Assembly (NCBI GenBank): GCA_947034895.1
Contig: OX344762.1
Location: 23,726,760-23,790,759, forward strand
Direction of reading: 5' to 3'
Source: Rhytidiadelphus loreus
Taxonomy: Eukaryota; Streptophyta; Bryopsida; Hypnales; Hylocomiaceae
Length of the DNA: 64,000 nt
A model generated the notes under the pieces. That model was not told the origin of the DNA. It did not search any database and saw only the letters and a list, made by a program, of their open reading frames with translations. Positions within the stretch are counted from its first letter, which is position 1. Every line of letters begins with the position of its first letter. The translations under genes were made by a program, and so were the position numbers. Below are positions 1 to 11,400 of this stretch, in pieces.

Positions 1-326
1 TGACCATTGAGTCAATATTCAACTCAAAATGAGCTTTCAATAATGGATTATTTTTAGGAATTTTTTGTTCATTTTTTAGACAATTTTTTCTTATATAATA
101 TAGGGGTGTGAAAGTTATTTTTCAGTTCTACAGTGTATCTTTTTACTTCAAAAATTTGTAACTAATAATTATTAACAAATAAAAATATCAATAATTCAAA
201 ACATAAACTTTCAAAGTAGGAAATCTATTCGTATATTTATTTTTTAAATTTTAAATTCAAAAAGTATATAGGGGGTCCAAAGTTTTGTTCGCACGTGATT
301 TCTAATGGACACTCTAAATGACCCCT
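1..326. repeat. Dispersed repeat, copy 1 (near-identical to 24095..24395)
   Basis: About 296 bases from position 31 to 326 match 24095..24395 in direct orientation with only scattered substitutions and small indels. Both start near GAGCTTTCAATAATG and end at CTCTAAATGACCCCT or its one-base variant. No ORF lies inside. This is what two copies of a moderately young transposable element or a segmental duplication would look like; the window edge hides the left context of this copy. I could not assign a transposon superfamily. The two copies flank the laccase A region. Confidence 0.8.
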
Positions 327-1689
327 TGAGTTTTGGAGAAGGAGCCTAGCATGGAGAGAGAGAGCCTAGCAAAGAGAGAGAGCCTAGAAAAAGTACACAA
401 TCTCTAACTTATTCTTGTTGTCAATTTGTATGAATATTTTGAGGTAATTAAGATAGTTTATTTTTTCTTAGTATTATAATGTTTTTGTGTTAGGGAACTA
501 ACACAACTTAATGTCTAGCTTGACATTTGATACATTGAATTCTATCTTCTAATCATGAGCAACTCTTTCATGATATTAAATCAAATGAAGAGTCCCTCAA
601 TTACTTCTAGAGCGGCCCTCAAAAGAACCTGTTTTTTTCTCTAATATTTTAATACTAGTGTTTGTAGGATTTTAAACCCCTAAACAACTAAGGAGACCAC
701 TTTAAATTTTTTGGTAAATCAAGCAGATTCTATTGACTTCATAATTTGGAATTTTTGCATGAATTCTTAAGGATGGAAACTAATCATGCTAATTTACATT
801 AGAAGTTTTGTTTAATGACATTCCAATCAATATTACAAAAATTATAAGTTTTTATTTATTTCAATGTCAAACTAGGCAACTAAAAATGTATTCTAAAATT
901 ATCTATATATTTTATTGGATTGTATAGATTTATATCTATACAAAAACCTTTGAACTATATTTATTTAGTTTTCTTTTTTTGCTACTAAATTTTTTCATTT
1001 TTTTGAGAGAAAAAAAATGTAAAATTGGGTTCCTGTGCTATTGGTAGCATTGAAAATTGCAAGTTTGAGGTGGGTGATTTTAGGGAAAAAAAACATTTTT
1101 TGCCAAAAAAAATAGATGGGAGGGTAGTTCAACTACTGTTGGAGCAGCCCTCCGGAGGCCTCATTTTTTTATTCTCTAATGAAAGGACCAAGATGTTTAG
1201 AAGCCCAAAATTGCTTCAAAATACTTGTCCCCAAAACAAGGTCAAAATCCTCATCAATATTTATTTTTTAACAAATACAACCATAGGATACTTTGGTTAA
1301 CTTACAATTTTAGCAACCCTTTAACATCGTGACAATACAATTGGGGAGGGGACATATCAGTGTGGTTTAGCATAGCTCTACCAACCCTATATATAAGGTA
1401 AGAGGTTCTTAAAGTGCTGAGGCTCTTAGATTGCCCACCTCCTACAATGTATAATATTTGTACTTGTTGCTTTTTTGATGTACTAGCAATGTACAAAGAG
1501 TGTACATTTGAGGAGGTGGGCGATTTTAGAGCCCTCTGCCATTCCAACTTCAAAAATTCATAACTAATTTCACAAAGCACTAAAAAATATGAAATGACTT
1601 GAGTTAGATGCCAATTACATTTTTTCTTCAAAGAAAATTTACTGAAAACATTTCATAAAGTTTCACCTCCCCAAGTTCAGTTTTAGCTC
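327..1689. other. AT-rich intergenic DNA, no gene seen
   Basis: This stretch is AT-rich with poly-A/T runs and a short GAGAGAGAGCCTAG-type repeat near 350-390. The open frames here are short and resemble no family I know, and they lack splice-supported structure. I see no gene in it. Confidence 0.6.
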
Positions 1690-1692
1690 TTA

Positions 1693-2787
1693 ACCCTAGA
1701 CCGCCCATGGCCGTTTTGGGTAAAAAAACATCATAGCTTTTGAAGTGCTATAAATCTAAATGTGACTAAGTAATAAAGATCTTAACCGGACAATCATGTA
1801 GTACACATGTTGTAGATGTCATGGATCAAATTTGAAGTCATTTGACCGTGTAGATTGCAAGATTATAATGTTTTAGTGTTGAAAAAGAATGCTGAAATTT
1901 TCCTAAAAACACGTTTAGAGGCCAAATTTGATTTCTAAACCTAATGAAATGAAAAAACTTTAAACTACAAAGTGATTCAAATCCAGGATACAAAGACATT
2001 GGTGAAAAAAAATATCACTCAATTGACTCAATGTGTTTGCAAAATGGCTTGTAAATGTCAAAAATAGGCAAGAAAAGTTGCAAAAAACACATCTAGGGCT
2101 GAACCTCCTTCTACTAAAATGCTTTTCAGTCATTCATAAATTCTTGTATTGATATAAAAATTTAGCCACACAAACTAGACTAGTATGCGCAACTTTTACA
2201 ATTTTTATTTATTGAAAACGGACATTTTATGAAGAAGATGCAAGCCGCCGAAGTTCAATATAATAGGCAATTTCGTTAAAATGGCGGTATTCCAGTATAA
2301 TGGCACTGCATTTGTTAGAAAATAACACTACATTCCGGTAAAATGGCAAAAAACTGCCGCCATTTTAACGAAATTGCCTATTATAGTTCATAAATGGTGG
2401 GATTTTGAATTTTGAATTGCTCCCAAACATTCAAAACAACTTGGATTGATATGAAAATTTCACCACAATAACTAGATGTCAAGGAAAACACAACCCAACA
2501 AATTTTATTGAAATCGAACATTGAATGAAGGAGATACAAGCCCCCGAAGTTGCAGTCATGAAGTGCACTTTGGTGAATCAAATTGAGCCTGTGAACTTTG
2601 ATTGGCTTCCAGAAAATCATTACCTCTTGGATTGATCTGAAAATTTTAACACACAAACTAGAAGAAAAGGCGTAACTTTTCCAACAAATTTTATTGAATT
2701 TGGACATCGGATGCAAAAGTTACAGTACTTTGAATTTAACTTAAAACTATGTGAGGACACTTTTTGTCCTCTTGGGTGGTCTAGGGT
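1693..2787. mobile_element. Non-autonomous TIR element with candidate TA target duplication
   Basis: The left end reads ACCCTAGACCGCCCA and the right end is its inverted partner, TGGGTGGTCTAGGGT. A TA dinucleotide flanks each end (1691-1692 and 2788-2789), as expected for a TA-targeting transposon such as Tc1/mariner, but the superfamily is inferred only. No transposase frame is visible. Inside are three degenerate units of about 170 bases (near 2105-2255, 2386-2555 and 2560-2735) sharing TTGGATTGATATGAAAATTT-like text, and a nested MITE at 2258..2385. A second member with similar termini and some shared internal text is at 48509..49429. Confidence 0.65.
2258..2385. mobile_element. Small MITE with 29-base inverted arms, flanked by GTTCA
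   Basis: Bases 2259..2287 and 2357..2385 are perfect inverted repeats (the outer part is TATAATAGGCAATTTCG), leaving a loop of about 70 bases. The pentamer GTTCA lies just outside both ends (2253-2257 and 2386-2390), a plausible target-site duplication. It interrupts one unit of the degenerate tandem repeat of the host element: the host text reads CGAAGTTC before and GTTCATAAATGG after. The arms contain ATGGCGG, but there is no coding content. Confidence 0.75.
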
Positions 2788-2790
2788 TAA

Positions 2791-4700
2791 ATGGGCACTT
2801 CATGGATCTCCTAGTAGAACTGAACGGACGTAAGCATGCACATGCAAGTATGATACTCCCAATCCAAAATATTAAACCTGACGAGGGCACGAGGCTCATA
2901 TGGAATACCAACTAATCATCAGACTTTTTTTTAACACAAATAAAGGCAGTATCTCTATCGATCATAGTGTTCTTCTTTTTCTTTATGAAACAAATGAAAC
3001 TTAATTTCACTCCATCATCATACTGTTAAGTGTTCCACTCCAGTATTGTACTCGGTCAGAACTACTGTACCAATACAACGCTTGAGTACCTATTCCAATT
3101 AAAGCTTAAATAATGAGAAACTGTTTAGACATTCGTAAGATTAGGTCTAGATCACGATTAGGCGGACCATGATTAAGTTGACCACGCTAATAATGACATG
3201 AATTGCACATATAAGCAGGGTCAACCAACCTAATTAGATCCTTCAATTAAGTGGAATAATGGTAAATAATGCAATCATGTACAGTACAAGCTAGAGTCGA
3301 GTATATACATCTAAGCAGGAATACTTCAACAGCAGGAGGTGGGCATATACATTACAACACAAGTGCATGATTGTCCATAGAAACAGGGTCACCGCAAAGC
3401 ACTGCACTTGGCAATTGCAAAAGGGAAACATCAATGTAGACGAACTGACGAAGTCACAGACGCGGGCATAACGTAGAAATCTGCCCGGAAAATTTGCAGG
3501 GAATTTTCTGCAAGTAGAGAATACAGACTTTCACTTCGAATGTACGAGACAGTAACGACGTTTTTCTCCAGCTAGCACATGCAATGTAGCCCCCATACGT
3601 TACCCCTCTGGCAAAGCAAATTGCAACCTCTGTACAGATAACAAATTTGAAGGACCCGGAGAAACTGATGAATAGTCCACTAGTTGACCTCAGCACCTGG
3701 AATACGGTACTCGTATTACCCGCATTGACGAAGACTTTGACTTATACGAATCCCTGTATAAGCCCTGTCACCCTCCTTTGTTTATTTGCATTATTGCAGG
3801 TTTCACGCTCTTGTAGCTCTGGACAATAACAAATTTTACTATTGAGTTTCACCTTGATCCTTTTCCTTCCGGAAATAACTTACTCCACACAACTGCAGAC
3901 AAAGCATGTACAATATAGCAAATGAGTGGAGTGGTTCCGCAAAATATCGATCATATTAAACATATAAAATCTGTACTGTAGACGAACCTAGCTACCCTTT
4001 TTGTTTATTTAATTTTCTGGGAATGTGCAACATGTATCTCTTGGCTGGCAAGCGCGTGCGTTATGGGGATTCACCTGCATGTACTTTCGTGTGCCGAAAC
4101 ACACATGAAGACAAACTCCAGGTGCCCAGGTGGACTTTTGTTGTGTGCAGATTGAGAAGCAGCCTTGGGGAGTGTGGATGGTGAGGTGATCATGACATCA
4201 GCAAGAAATTCTAGCACGAAGATTCCCTGGGTGTCCGACAAAGCTGCTTGCTTACCTTTTAATTATTTAATAATTTGAATTGTCGTAGAAGTGAAACTAA
4301 AGATTTGTCAATTTAACAAGGATTTCATGTTGTCCTACACACAATCGACGGTCAGGCGAACACTGCTAGCAGAATGAATTCAAAAGTTTAATTTCAGATT
4401 AATTTCAATCGTTATACACTCATCGACGTGCGGACTTGAGTCATCGAGAGTATCATCACTGATATGAGCACGAGAGATGGGTCACTCTAGGCTGGCGAAC
4501 TACTGTATAAGCTAATCGTGTGCTTCACTCCTGTATTACATTAGTTTGGGATTTATATATATGTATATGAGCTCCTAGTGGATCCAAGCAAGGAGTGAAA
4601 ACAGGAGATCAGCGGTTACTAAGGCTGCATACACAGTAGAGAGCCCGCTGTCGAGACGCATCCGTCCCCCGCACAGGGTCTAGAAAAAAGGAATTAAATA
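2791..4700. other. Intergenic DNA upstream of laccase A, no gene seen
   Basis: Base composition becomes more balanced from about 3.3 kb on, typical of gene-proximal DNA in this window. The frames at 3454-3829 and nearby are short and have no recognisable domains. No RNA gene or repeat of note was seen. Confidence 0.5.
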
Positions 4701-4899
4701 CGTGTCGAAGCGTTGAAATTCCCAACTTACGCTGTATTACGCAGAAACAGAAGCAACCCTCTAGTTGCAGTGCAAATAAATAAATCGGTAAGCTCTCCCT
4801 GTCTGTATTTAGCGCGTGTGGAGGGAATTAGTTTGGCTGTAGGACCTACTAGCAACGAATATTCGAGACGAAGCAGCCCTCCTTCCCCGGAGACTTGGG

Positions 4900-5981
4900 C
4901 TCAAAGGAATCGGCGTTTGAAGCAATTGCTGATCCACTTGTGTAAGCTAGCATCCTTAATAATTAAAATATACAATCGCGCCTATTTCCGTGTTGACTCC
5001 GGGTATAAGTTTGCGTGGGCACCTCAGATACTGGCATGCTAGCTAGCTCACCATCGATCGAGACTTCACTGGAGCCCAAGGCTCTAGCTAGCATACACAG
5101 TGGGCAGACCTGCTGCAGGTGGACTACGTAGTGGGGATATATCACCACTTCCTAGTACGGCTTAGCAACATCATCCTCGACTTAGTACACGGTTCAGCTT
5201 GTACTGACAGGACTTGGGGGCTGCGCCTCTGGATACGATCATTCAAAGTTACTTGGCAGTGATTAGATTTGCATCACTAGTGGACGTCGCCGCTGGTTCA
5301 GCTCTTTGCAGTTCTTGCAGCAGCTTCTGTTCCGACCATTTCGAGCCTCAAAACTTTGAAAACATACTTGAATATTTAGGTAAAATATTTCGCTGTCGAT
5401 CAGATATTGATCGTATGTCTAGCTTTGATCTTTCTTCAGCTCGCTATATGATCCTGTTTTCGATTTTTTAATGCTTACCGGTTAGCAATGACGTCGATGT
5501 TTACAGGCTCCGAATCAAGCTAGTACTGGATTTATGACATTACGAATCGATCGTTTGGTTGATGTTAACGATTGGTGAAAACGGTCATGTTACAGAAAAT
5601 AAACCAAAAACAGGTCGCGTTATTCGACCACTTTCACCATCTGCCGACAGTCGGTGAGGAGCTTGGCGAACACGACACTCTTAGAAGCTCGTGAGTTTTT
5701 CCGATCCGACTCTTTTCCTTCAGAATTTTTTTTAATCTGCTAGCTAGGTAGCTTCTTAAGCTTTCCATATTGATACATCGGAGGGATTAGTGTAGGTGCT
5801 CGATTTGAAACTATTCGTCTACGTAGTTTAAGCACTTCATACTGATTTCAACCAACAGTTTCAGTTACAGAAATTTGAATGGCCGTTTCTTTCCCAGGTC
5901 TGATCATTCCTCATGATCCAGTCGACGTACATTAGTTAATGCTGAGAACGTATCCACATACGTTTATTTCGGATCTTCAAG
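4900..5981 (+). promoter_or_regulatory. Laccase A promoter and 5' leader, shared with laccase B
   Basis: Blocks here align with 28120..29219 upstream of laccase B. A candidate TATA box (TATAAG) lies at 5004..5009 in the shared context GTTGACTCCGG. A block at about 5208..5296 is nearly identical to about 28437..28526 and includes GGACTTGGGG and CTAGTGGACGTCGC, the latter containing a GACGTC core of bZIP type. A shared donor-like GTGAGTTTTTC lies near 5690, suggesting a leader intron with an acceptor before the ATG (for example TTTCCCAG near 5898). Transcription start and leader intron are inferred. Confidence 0.6.
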
Positions 5982-8900
5982 ATGGCTTCAATGGCGTTGA
6001 AGACTCTGGCTGTGATCACCATGTTGGTGGCCGTCTTCGCCTCACAGGCGTCGGCGAAGAAACACTACCTCTATTGGACAGTGAGTGCTCCACTTATCTG
6101 TCATGCACTTGAAAAGAAGTTTGATTCTCATCACAAATATAAAAAAACAAACTAAGAATGCTCTGTACTGGACATTAGATATTGCAACTAGATTTACCTG
6201 TGCTCTTAATCTAAACATGTCATTCAATAATCCGCTTTCCATGTAGACTATTATCAATAAGGATTTTTTCCCTTGGAATTATTCTCAGAGATTGAGTGTA
6301 CTCTAGCGTGTACAGGTTTGGTTAGATCATTACAAACCCCAAAAAAACCTACGGGGAGTACAAAAGAATGGAGTCAATGGATTTGCATAACCATGTCTGA
6401 TATTCATTGAACATTCTATCTGCTGCAGGTGGAGAACGCAACATTGACAAGAGATTGCCACACTGTCACCGTGGCCACGGTGAACGGAATCTCCCCGGGT
6501 CCTACTGTGATTATTGATGAAGATGACACACTCGTCATCACGGTGACAAACAAGCAGATCTACCCTGTTACTCTGCACTGGTGCGTCTCTCTTTCCAGCT
6601 CCTTTCTTCTTTCATTGGCAAACTTGCATTGATTTATTCTGAGGTTAGTAAGACCGGTAAATTCGGAATGCACTACCACAATTTTTTTAGAGATTGCATA
6701 CCTTCGTGAGCATATTATTATCTTTTCGTTAAGCTTATAAATTTTCCGTGTTACTCTCTTCAGGCATGGAATCAAACAACTTGGCTCCAACTACGCCGAT
6801 GGGCCAGCGTACATCACGCAGTGTCCTATCCAGGAAGGCGGCTCATACATTTACGAGTTTACCGTGACCGGCCAAAGCGGGACGTTCTTCTACCACGCTC
6901 ATATCAACTGGTTGAGAGCCACGGTGCATGGTGCCTTGATTGTGAAGCCGAAGGTGAAGCCACCATATGGCGCAGTTGAAGCTGAGATTCCCATCATTCT
7001 TGGTTAGTCCGGCTTCCCATTTTGAGTTTCGCAACTATCTGTGATCCTTTCAAAAAAAGATTGGAGCAAATCTTGCCAGTATTAAATATGTTGGTATCAA
7101 TCCGTATTTACATTACCCTTCTCGACAATTTGCAGGAGAATGGTTTGGAATGGATCCAAACGCGTACGAACTTGGTTTCCTTGACACGCCTAGTCCTGCG
7201 GAGAACATCACCACTATTACCCCTACCGTCAATGGCAACCCGGGACCTCTCTTCAACTGCTCCAAAGGTAAGCTTTAAGTCTGCTTCAGCAAAAAGAAAC
7301 TCGATCTTTCCTTTGTTTTTCGACCAACACATGCAAATATCTTGCCTGATTTAATTCTGGCGGTATTAGATTAATTAGGCGTGTTGGAATCAAGTTTTAC
7401 ACTAAATGATGAACTCGATTGTTTTTATTGGCTTGGGCTTTCTCAATGATATTAACAGTTGATGTGATGACTGCCAGGTGAGACGACCCAGTTCAAAGTG
7501 AAGCCGAACAAAACCTACCTTCTTCGGATTATCAACGCCGCCATGAACAACGATTACTTTTTCCGAGTTGGCGGTCACAAGATCACTATTGTGGGCGCGG
7601 ATGGAAACTATCTGAAACCGTTCAGAGATGACCTTATTGCTATCACTCCTGGACAGACCACCGACGTCCTCCTCATCACAAGCAAAACTCCAGGTCTGCA
7701 CAATATTTCTTCGAATTCTTCACTCTTGTAATGAAAAATATATTCAAAGTGAACGTAGGCGTGTGACACACGTGCTTCCTAAATAAGCTCAGTTCTCTAG
7801 TCTTTTTTTCTTTTTTATAGTTTTCTGAGATTCGAATTGGTTCGACTCCTTTTTAACTTTCGTTCGAGATTCATTCCTTAAGTCAGTCATACACTCAATT
7901 GCTCTAAAAGCTACACTCAAGCGTAAGCGTTACATTTCTGCTAAAGTCAATGACAGCTAGTTTCGGTAGCGTGCTAGCTTTCCTTAGTCGAATGCCGAAA
8001 CTGGTGATCGACAATACAAAACTGATGGATCCCGTGATAATACGGAACTGAATTGGATCCCCTGACTGCTGCAGGCAATTTCCTTTCCCTTTTTTTTAGC
8101 TGTTGTGCCGAGTACAGTTATCCTTGATCCGAACTTAGCAATAAATGAAGAATGGCTAAGTGATATGCAAACTAGGGTTTGTTTTTTGTTTTTTTTAATT
8201 TTCTAAGAAGTGCCAGAGTGGCGATATAAAATGTTATAGTGGTGCTCCAAATTTCAACATTCATTCACATATTCACATATTGGATAGAAAATATCATATT
8301 AGCATATATCACATGTCTATAATTATTTGGTTTTCATTCACAATCTGTCGATTCCATCCAAGATTTTTTTTTTATTTGAAATTTTTGGGTGATTTCATCC
8401 ATTTTTTCTGGGCATTTTTCTGCCATTTCTTAGCCAGATTTTTTTTGGGGTGATTTCATTCACAATCTGGCACCATAAAGCCAAAAAGAAGAAGCCCTGA
8501 TGCGAACTGATGTTAGTAAATTGCTTGAACTTCAGGGAAATACTATTTCGGATTCGACGTTGGTCCGGTTCCAATTGGCGTAGGCTTCCCTCCTCCTCAC
8601 ATCTCCGCACTCGGCTTATTCGAATACACAAACGCCCTTCCCTCGAAAGTAATCATCCCCAAGTTCCCCAACAACGTCACCCTGAAACCCATGGACAAAT
8701 ACGTCGCCAAGCTCAAGAATATCGGCACCTACACTTTAAAAAAGACCCCTGACCAGGACCTGATTTACACAGTCAACACAGCCTTCGTCTTGTGCAAACC
8801 CCCCGAGCCTTGTTTCCAGAAAATCATGGGCGCAATCCAAAACATCACATTCGATGATCCTGTGGGCACTTCCATCCTTCAAGCTTACGCCAGCGGCGCC

Positions 8901-9371
8901 AACGGCGTCTACACACCTGATTTCCCTGATAAGCCACCCTCGCTTAATCTCAGCTTAGTCTCACCCGACCACAACTACTTCTTCGGCTCCAGGGGAACCC
9001 GAGTGAAAACTTTAAACTATGGCGATGTCGTGCAAGTGGTGCTTCAGAATGTGTACGCTGCTGGTGTTTTAGATCATCCGTTTCATCTCCATGGGCATGA
9101 CTTTTATGTTGTGGGGAGAGGCTATGGACTTTACAACCCTGCTAAGGATCCAGCGAACTTCAACCTTGTGAATCCACCTTTGTTTAATACGTTTGGCCTT
9201 CCGAATCCAGGGTGGTTAGCTATAAGGTTTCACGCGAACAATCCTGGCGTGTGGCTCATGCATTGTCACTTTGAGAGGCATAAATCGTGGGGGATGATGA
9301 TGGCGTTCATTACGAAGAATGGAGGGGGGCTGTCATTGAAGCCACCGACGCACCCATTGCCTGTGTGTTAG
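5982..9371 (+). CDS. Laccase (multicopper oxidase), copy A, six exons
   Basis: Exons 5982..6080, 6429..6580, 6764..7002, 7136..7267, 7478..7693 and 8536..9371 join in frame to 557 aa, all with GT-AG introns. The product should be a secreted blue copper oxidase that oxidises phenolics with O2 at the cell wall. The N-terminus ([20 protein letters not shown]) is a signal peptide. Copper ligands visible: HWH 83-85 (HWHGI, split by intron 2), HAH 128-130, HPFHLHGH with His 460, 463 and 465, and HCHFERH with His 522, 524 and 528. The type-1 axial position is Met533 (GMMMAF), as in the low-potential class, where many lignin-type laccases have Leu. Length is normal for plant laccases. Intron 5 is 842 bases against 158 in copy B. 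The ATG was chosen from signal peptide and conservation with copy B. Substrate is unknown. Confidence 0.96.
7740..8500. repeat. AT-rich insertions in laccase A intron 5
   Basis: Intron 5 of copy A is 842 bases; its counterpart in copy B (30903..31060) is 158. The B intron text aligns to A only in patches near 8105..8160 (GAGTACAGTTATCCTTGATC and following) and 8498..8535, so two blocks, roughly 7740-8090 and 8180-8495, are extra in A. The second holds repeated ATTCACATATTCACATATT and TGATTTCATTCACAATCTG motifs. No clear terminal repeats were found, so transposon origin is only possible. Confidence 0.55.
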
Positions 9372-11400
9372 TAATTTAGTGAGGATTGAGCATGCATTTG
9401 TACTCGATTTGTACTGTTACTTTTCTTTTTCTTTTTCTGATTCAGCATTCTTTTATGCTATTTAGCGATTAAATTTCAGCTAGGATGCATTTCTTTGGTC
9501 ACTGGGGTATTATTGAATAGAGCTCGCGCCATATGCGCGGCTTGAGTAATGTGAGTGGCTATAAGATTTACCACAATGTGCAATAAGATTTACCTCAATG
9601 TGGTGTCAGGAACCTTTGCAACTTCGTAGTCAATGACTGGTGTGGGGTACTCATTTGCACAATTGCCATGCTGACGTTGTGGTGAGTAAGTGTGCTTTTG
9701 CACGCTAATCTCTAAACTTGTTTGTGCTATGTGTGCTTTGAAGATTCTTGTGATATTGTGTGTATCAATCTCCACGCTTCCTTTTTTAATTTATAAATTG
9801 TTTCATCGTATAGGATGTCTTTCAATAGTATTAATTGGTAATTTGGAGTAATTACATTTGTCAGTTCTAGATTCTATGGCTTCCTCGACTCTGAGTACCG
9901 AAATATATTGAGATTCTTGGAAAGAGCTGACACAGCATGAATTGGCTCTATGACATCTTTGACAAATCAGAGATTCCAAAGCTCGACTGCTATGGATATC
10001 GACGCCCCGCGTTAATTATTTCGGCTATTTCCGAATACATAACCTCCAGTTTATCTCTAGTTCCTACGTCAATTTCGTTAAAACTGGTGCAATTTCATTC
10101 TCATGGTACGGCGAACCCTCAAGAAAGGAAGAAAGTGAAATGATTTCGGGAGACGGGACGGGGTATCCTAACTTCGAGATACACGATGTTGTAGATATAG
10201 ATCTAGTGTAGACCTAGTACACTTTGCATATGAATTTGCCTAGTTATCTACTACGGAGTATTTGTATTTGTTGTGAATGGTCTACAAACGTGGCATAGGT
10301 TGCCCATGAGTAGAGTGTCAGGGCTAGTTAGCTACAGGAGAGATGCCCACATGGGGGAACGGTACACATGTGGTTCTTCAGTTTCATCATGATGAAATTA
10401 AATTAAAGTGACCATTGGCATGATTGGGGTACCTGCTGTAGACCGAAACTGCACGGACCTACCCGACAGCTCGCAACTTTGTAATGCTCGTCACTTCTTG
10501 TAGCTATCTAGCTAGCCAGCAACAGCAACAGGAGGAGTGGATTCTCTCTTACGCATTAGAGACAAACGGTTTCCAGTGGCCAACTTCAATTATTTAGAGA
10601 GTGCAAGGACATCTGTATTAAACAGGAATTTGTCGGCTCTGGAGTCTGGACCACTTGATCAAAGGTCGGAAAACTTTGGTTTCATCAACTAAAGTTACAA
10701 AGGGTCTTTCGGTACCAAGCCACAAGTCAATGGAAGATTTTGGTGCAAAAAAACTGAACCTCTTTCTTACTATTGCGTCTGCATGTAAAGCTCATGTGTG
10801 AGGAAGCTTCAATTGAAAAAGTTGCAACCGAATTAATCTATTCTTGCCATTCAACCGACTGGCACGTTTGTTCCCCGGCGTCAGTTGTAACTTGTGGTTT
10901 CTCCTTGAGAGGGATTACGCTTCGGACACTTTGGACTTTGCGAACTGATTTTGCTTTAATAGGCGAACTCAATCTCGGAAAAGATCGAGCAATTCTTCTA
11001 GGCTAGTCCTTTTTACAGATTATGGCTGTCTTGCTTGGGGAAAAACTACTAGAAAATTCAAGAATTGAAGGAACCGAACGTAGTCCCAGGATGCTGCTCT
11101 GTTTGCATGCCTGTTTTGACTATGAATGGCATGCATGGGGGCCCAGAGTGGGTAACAAGGTACGTTTCTTGCGAGAGCAGCTTGCCTTAGGATGATCTTT
11201 GGTTGGTCTGGCCCTGCAGTGGCTGGTGTTTCCCAGGTGTTTGTACTTTCTGAAAGACTGAAACCCCCGCAGCGTCGGAATCCTTTCTTGACTTTTTTTG
11301 CTTAGATCTTTTTAAACATATATTATTTACCTGGCTTTCATCAAATTCACCGTACAAAAAGTGTGGTTTAAAAAAAGTCTAGCAATGATTTAGATGAATG
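9372..11400. other. Laccase A 3' flank and intergenic DNA
   Basis: The first few hundred bases are probably 3' UTR, with pyrimidine-rich text at 9420-9440. Beyond that, moderate-GC intergenic DNA holds only short frames (for example 9937-10143 and 10773-11006) with no recognisable motif. No gene is called. Confidence 0.5.

Noticed and set aside
5214..5471. Upstream frame in the laccase A leader similar to 28444..28644
   Set aside because: The similarity (DTIIQSYL in both) is at DNA level; neither begins with ATG and the frames diverge after about 20 codons. Treated as a noncoding conserved block.
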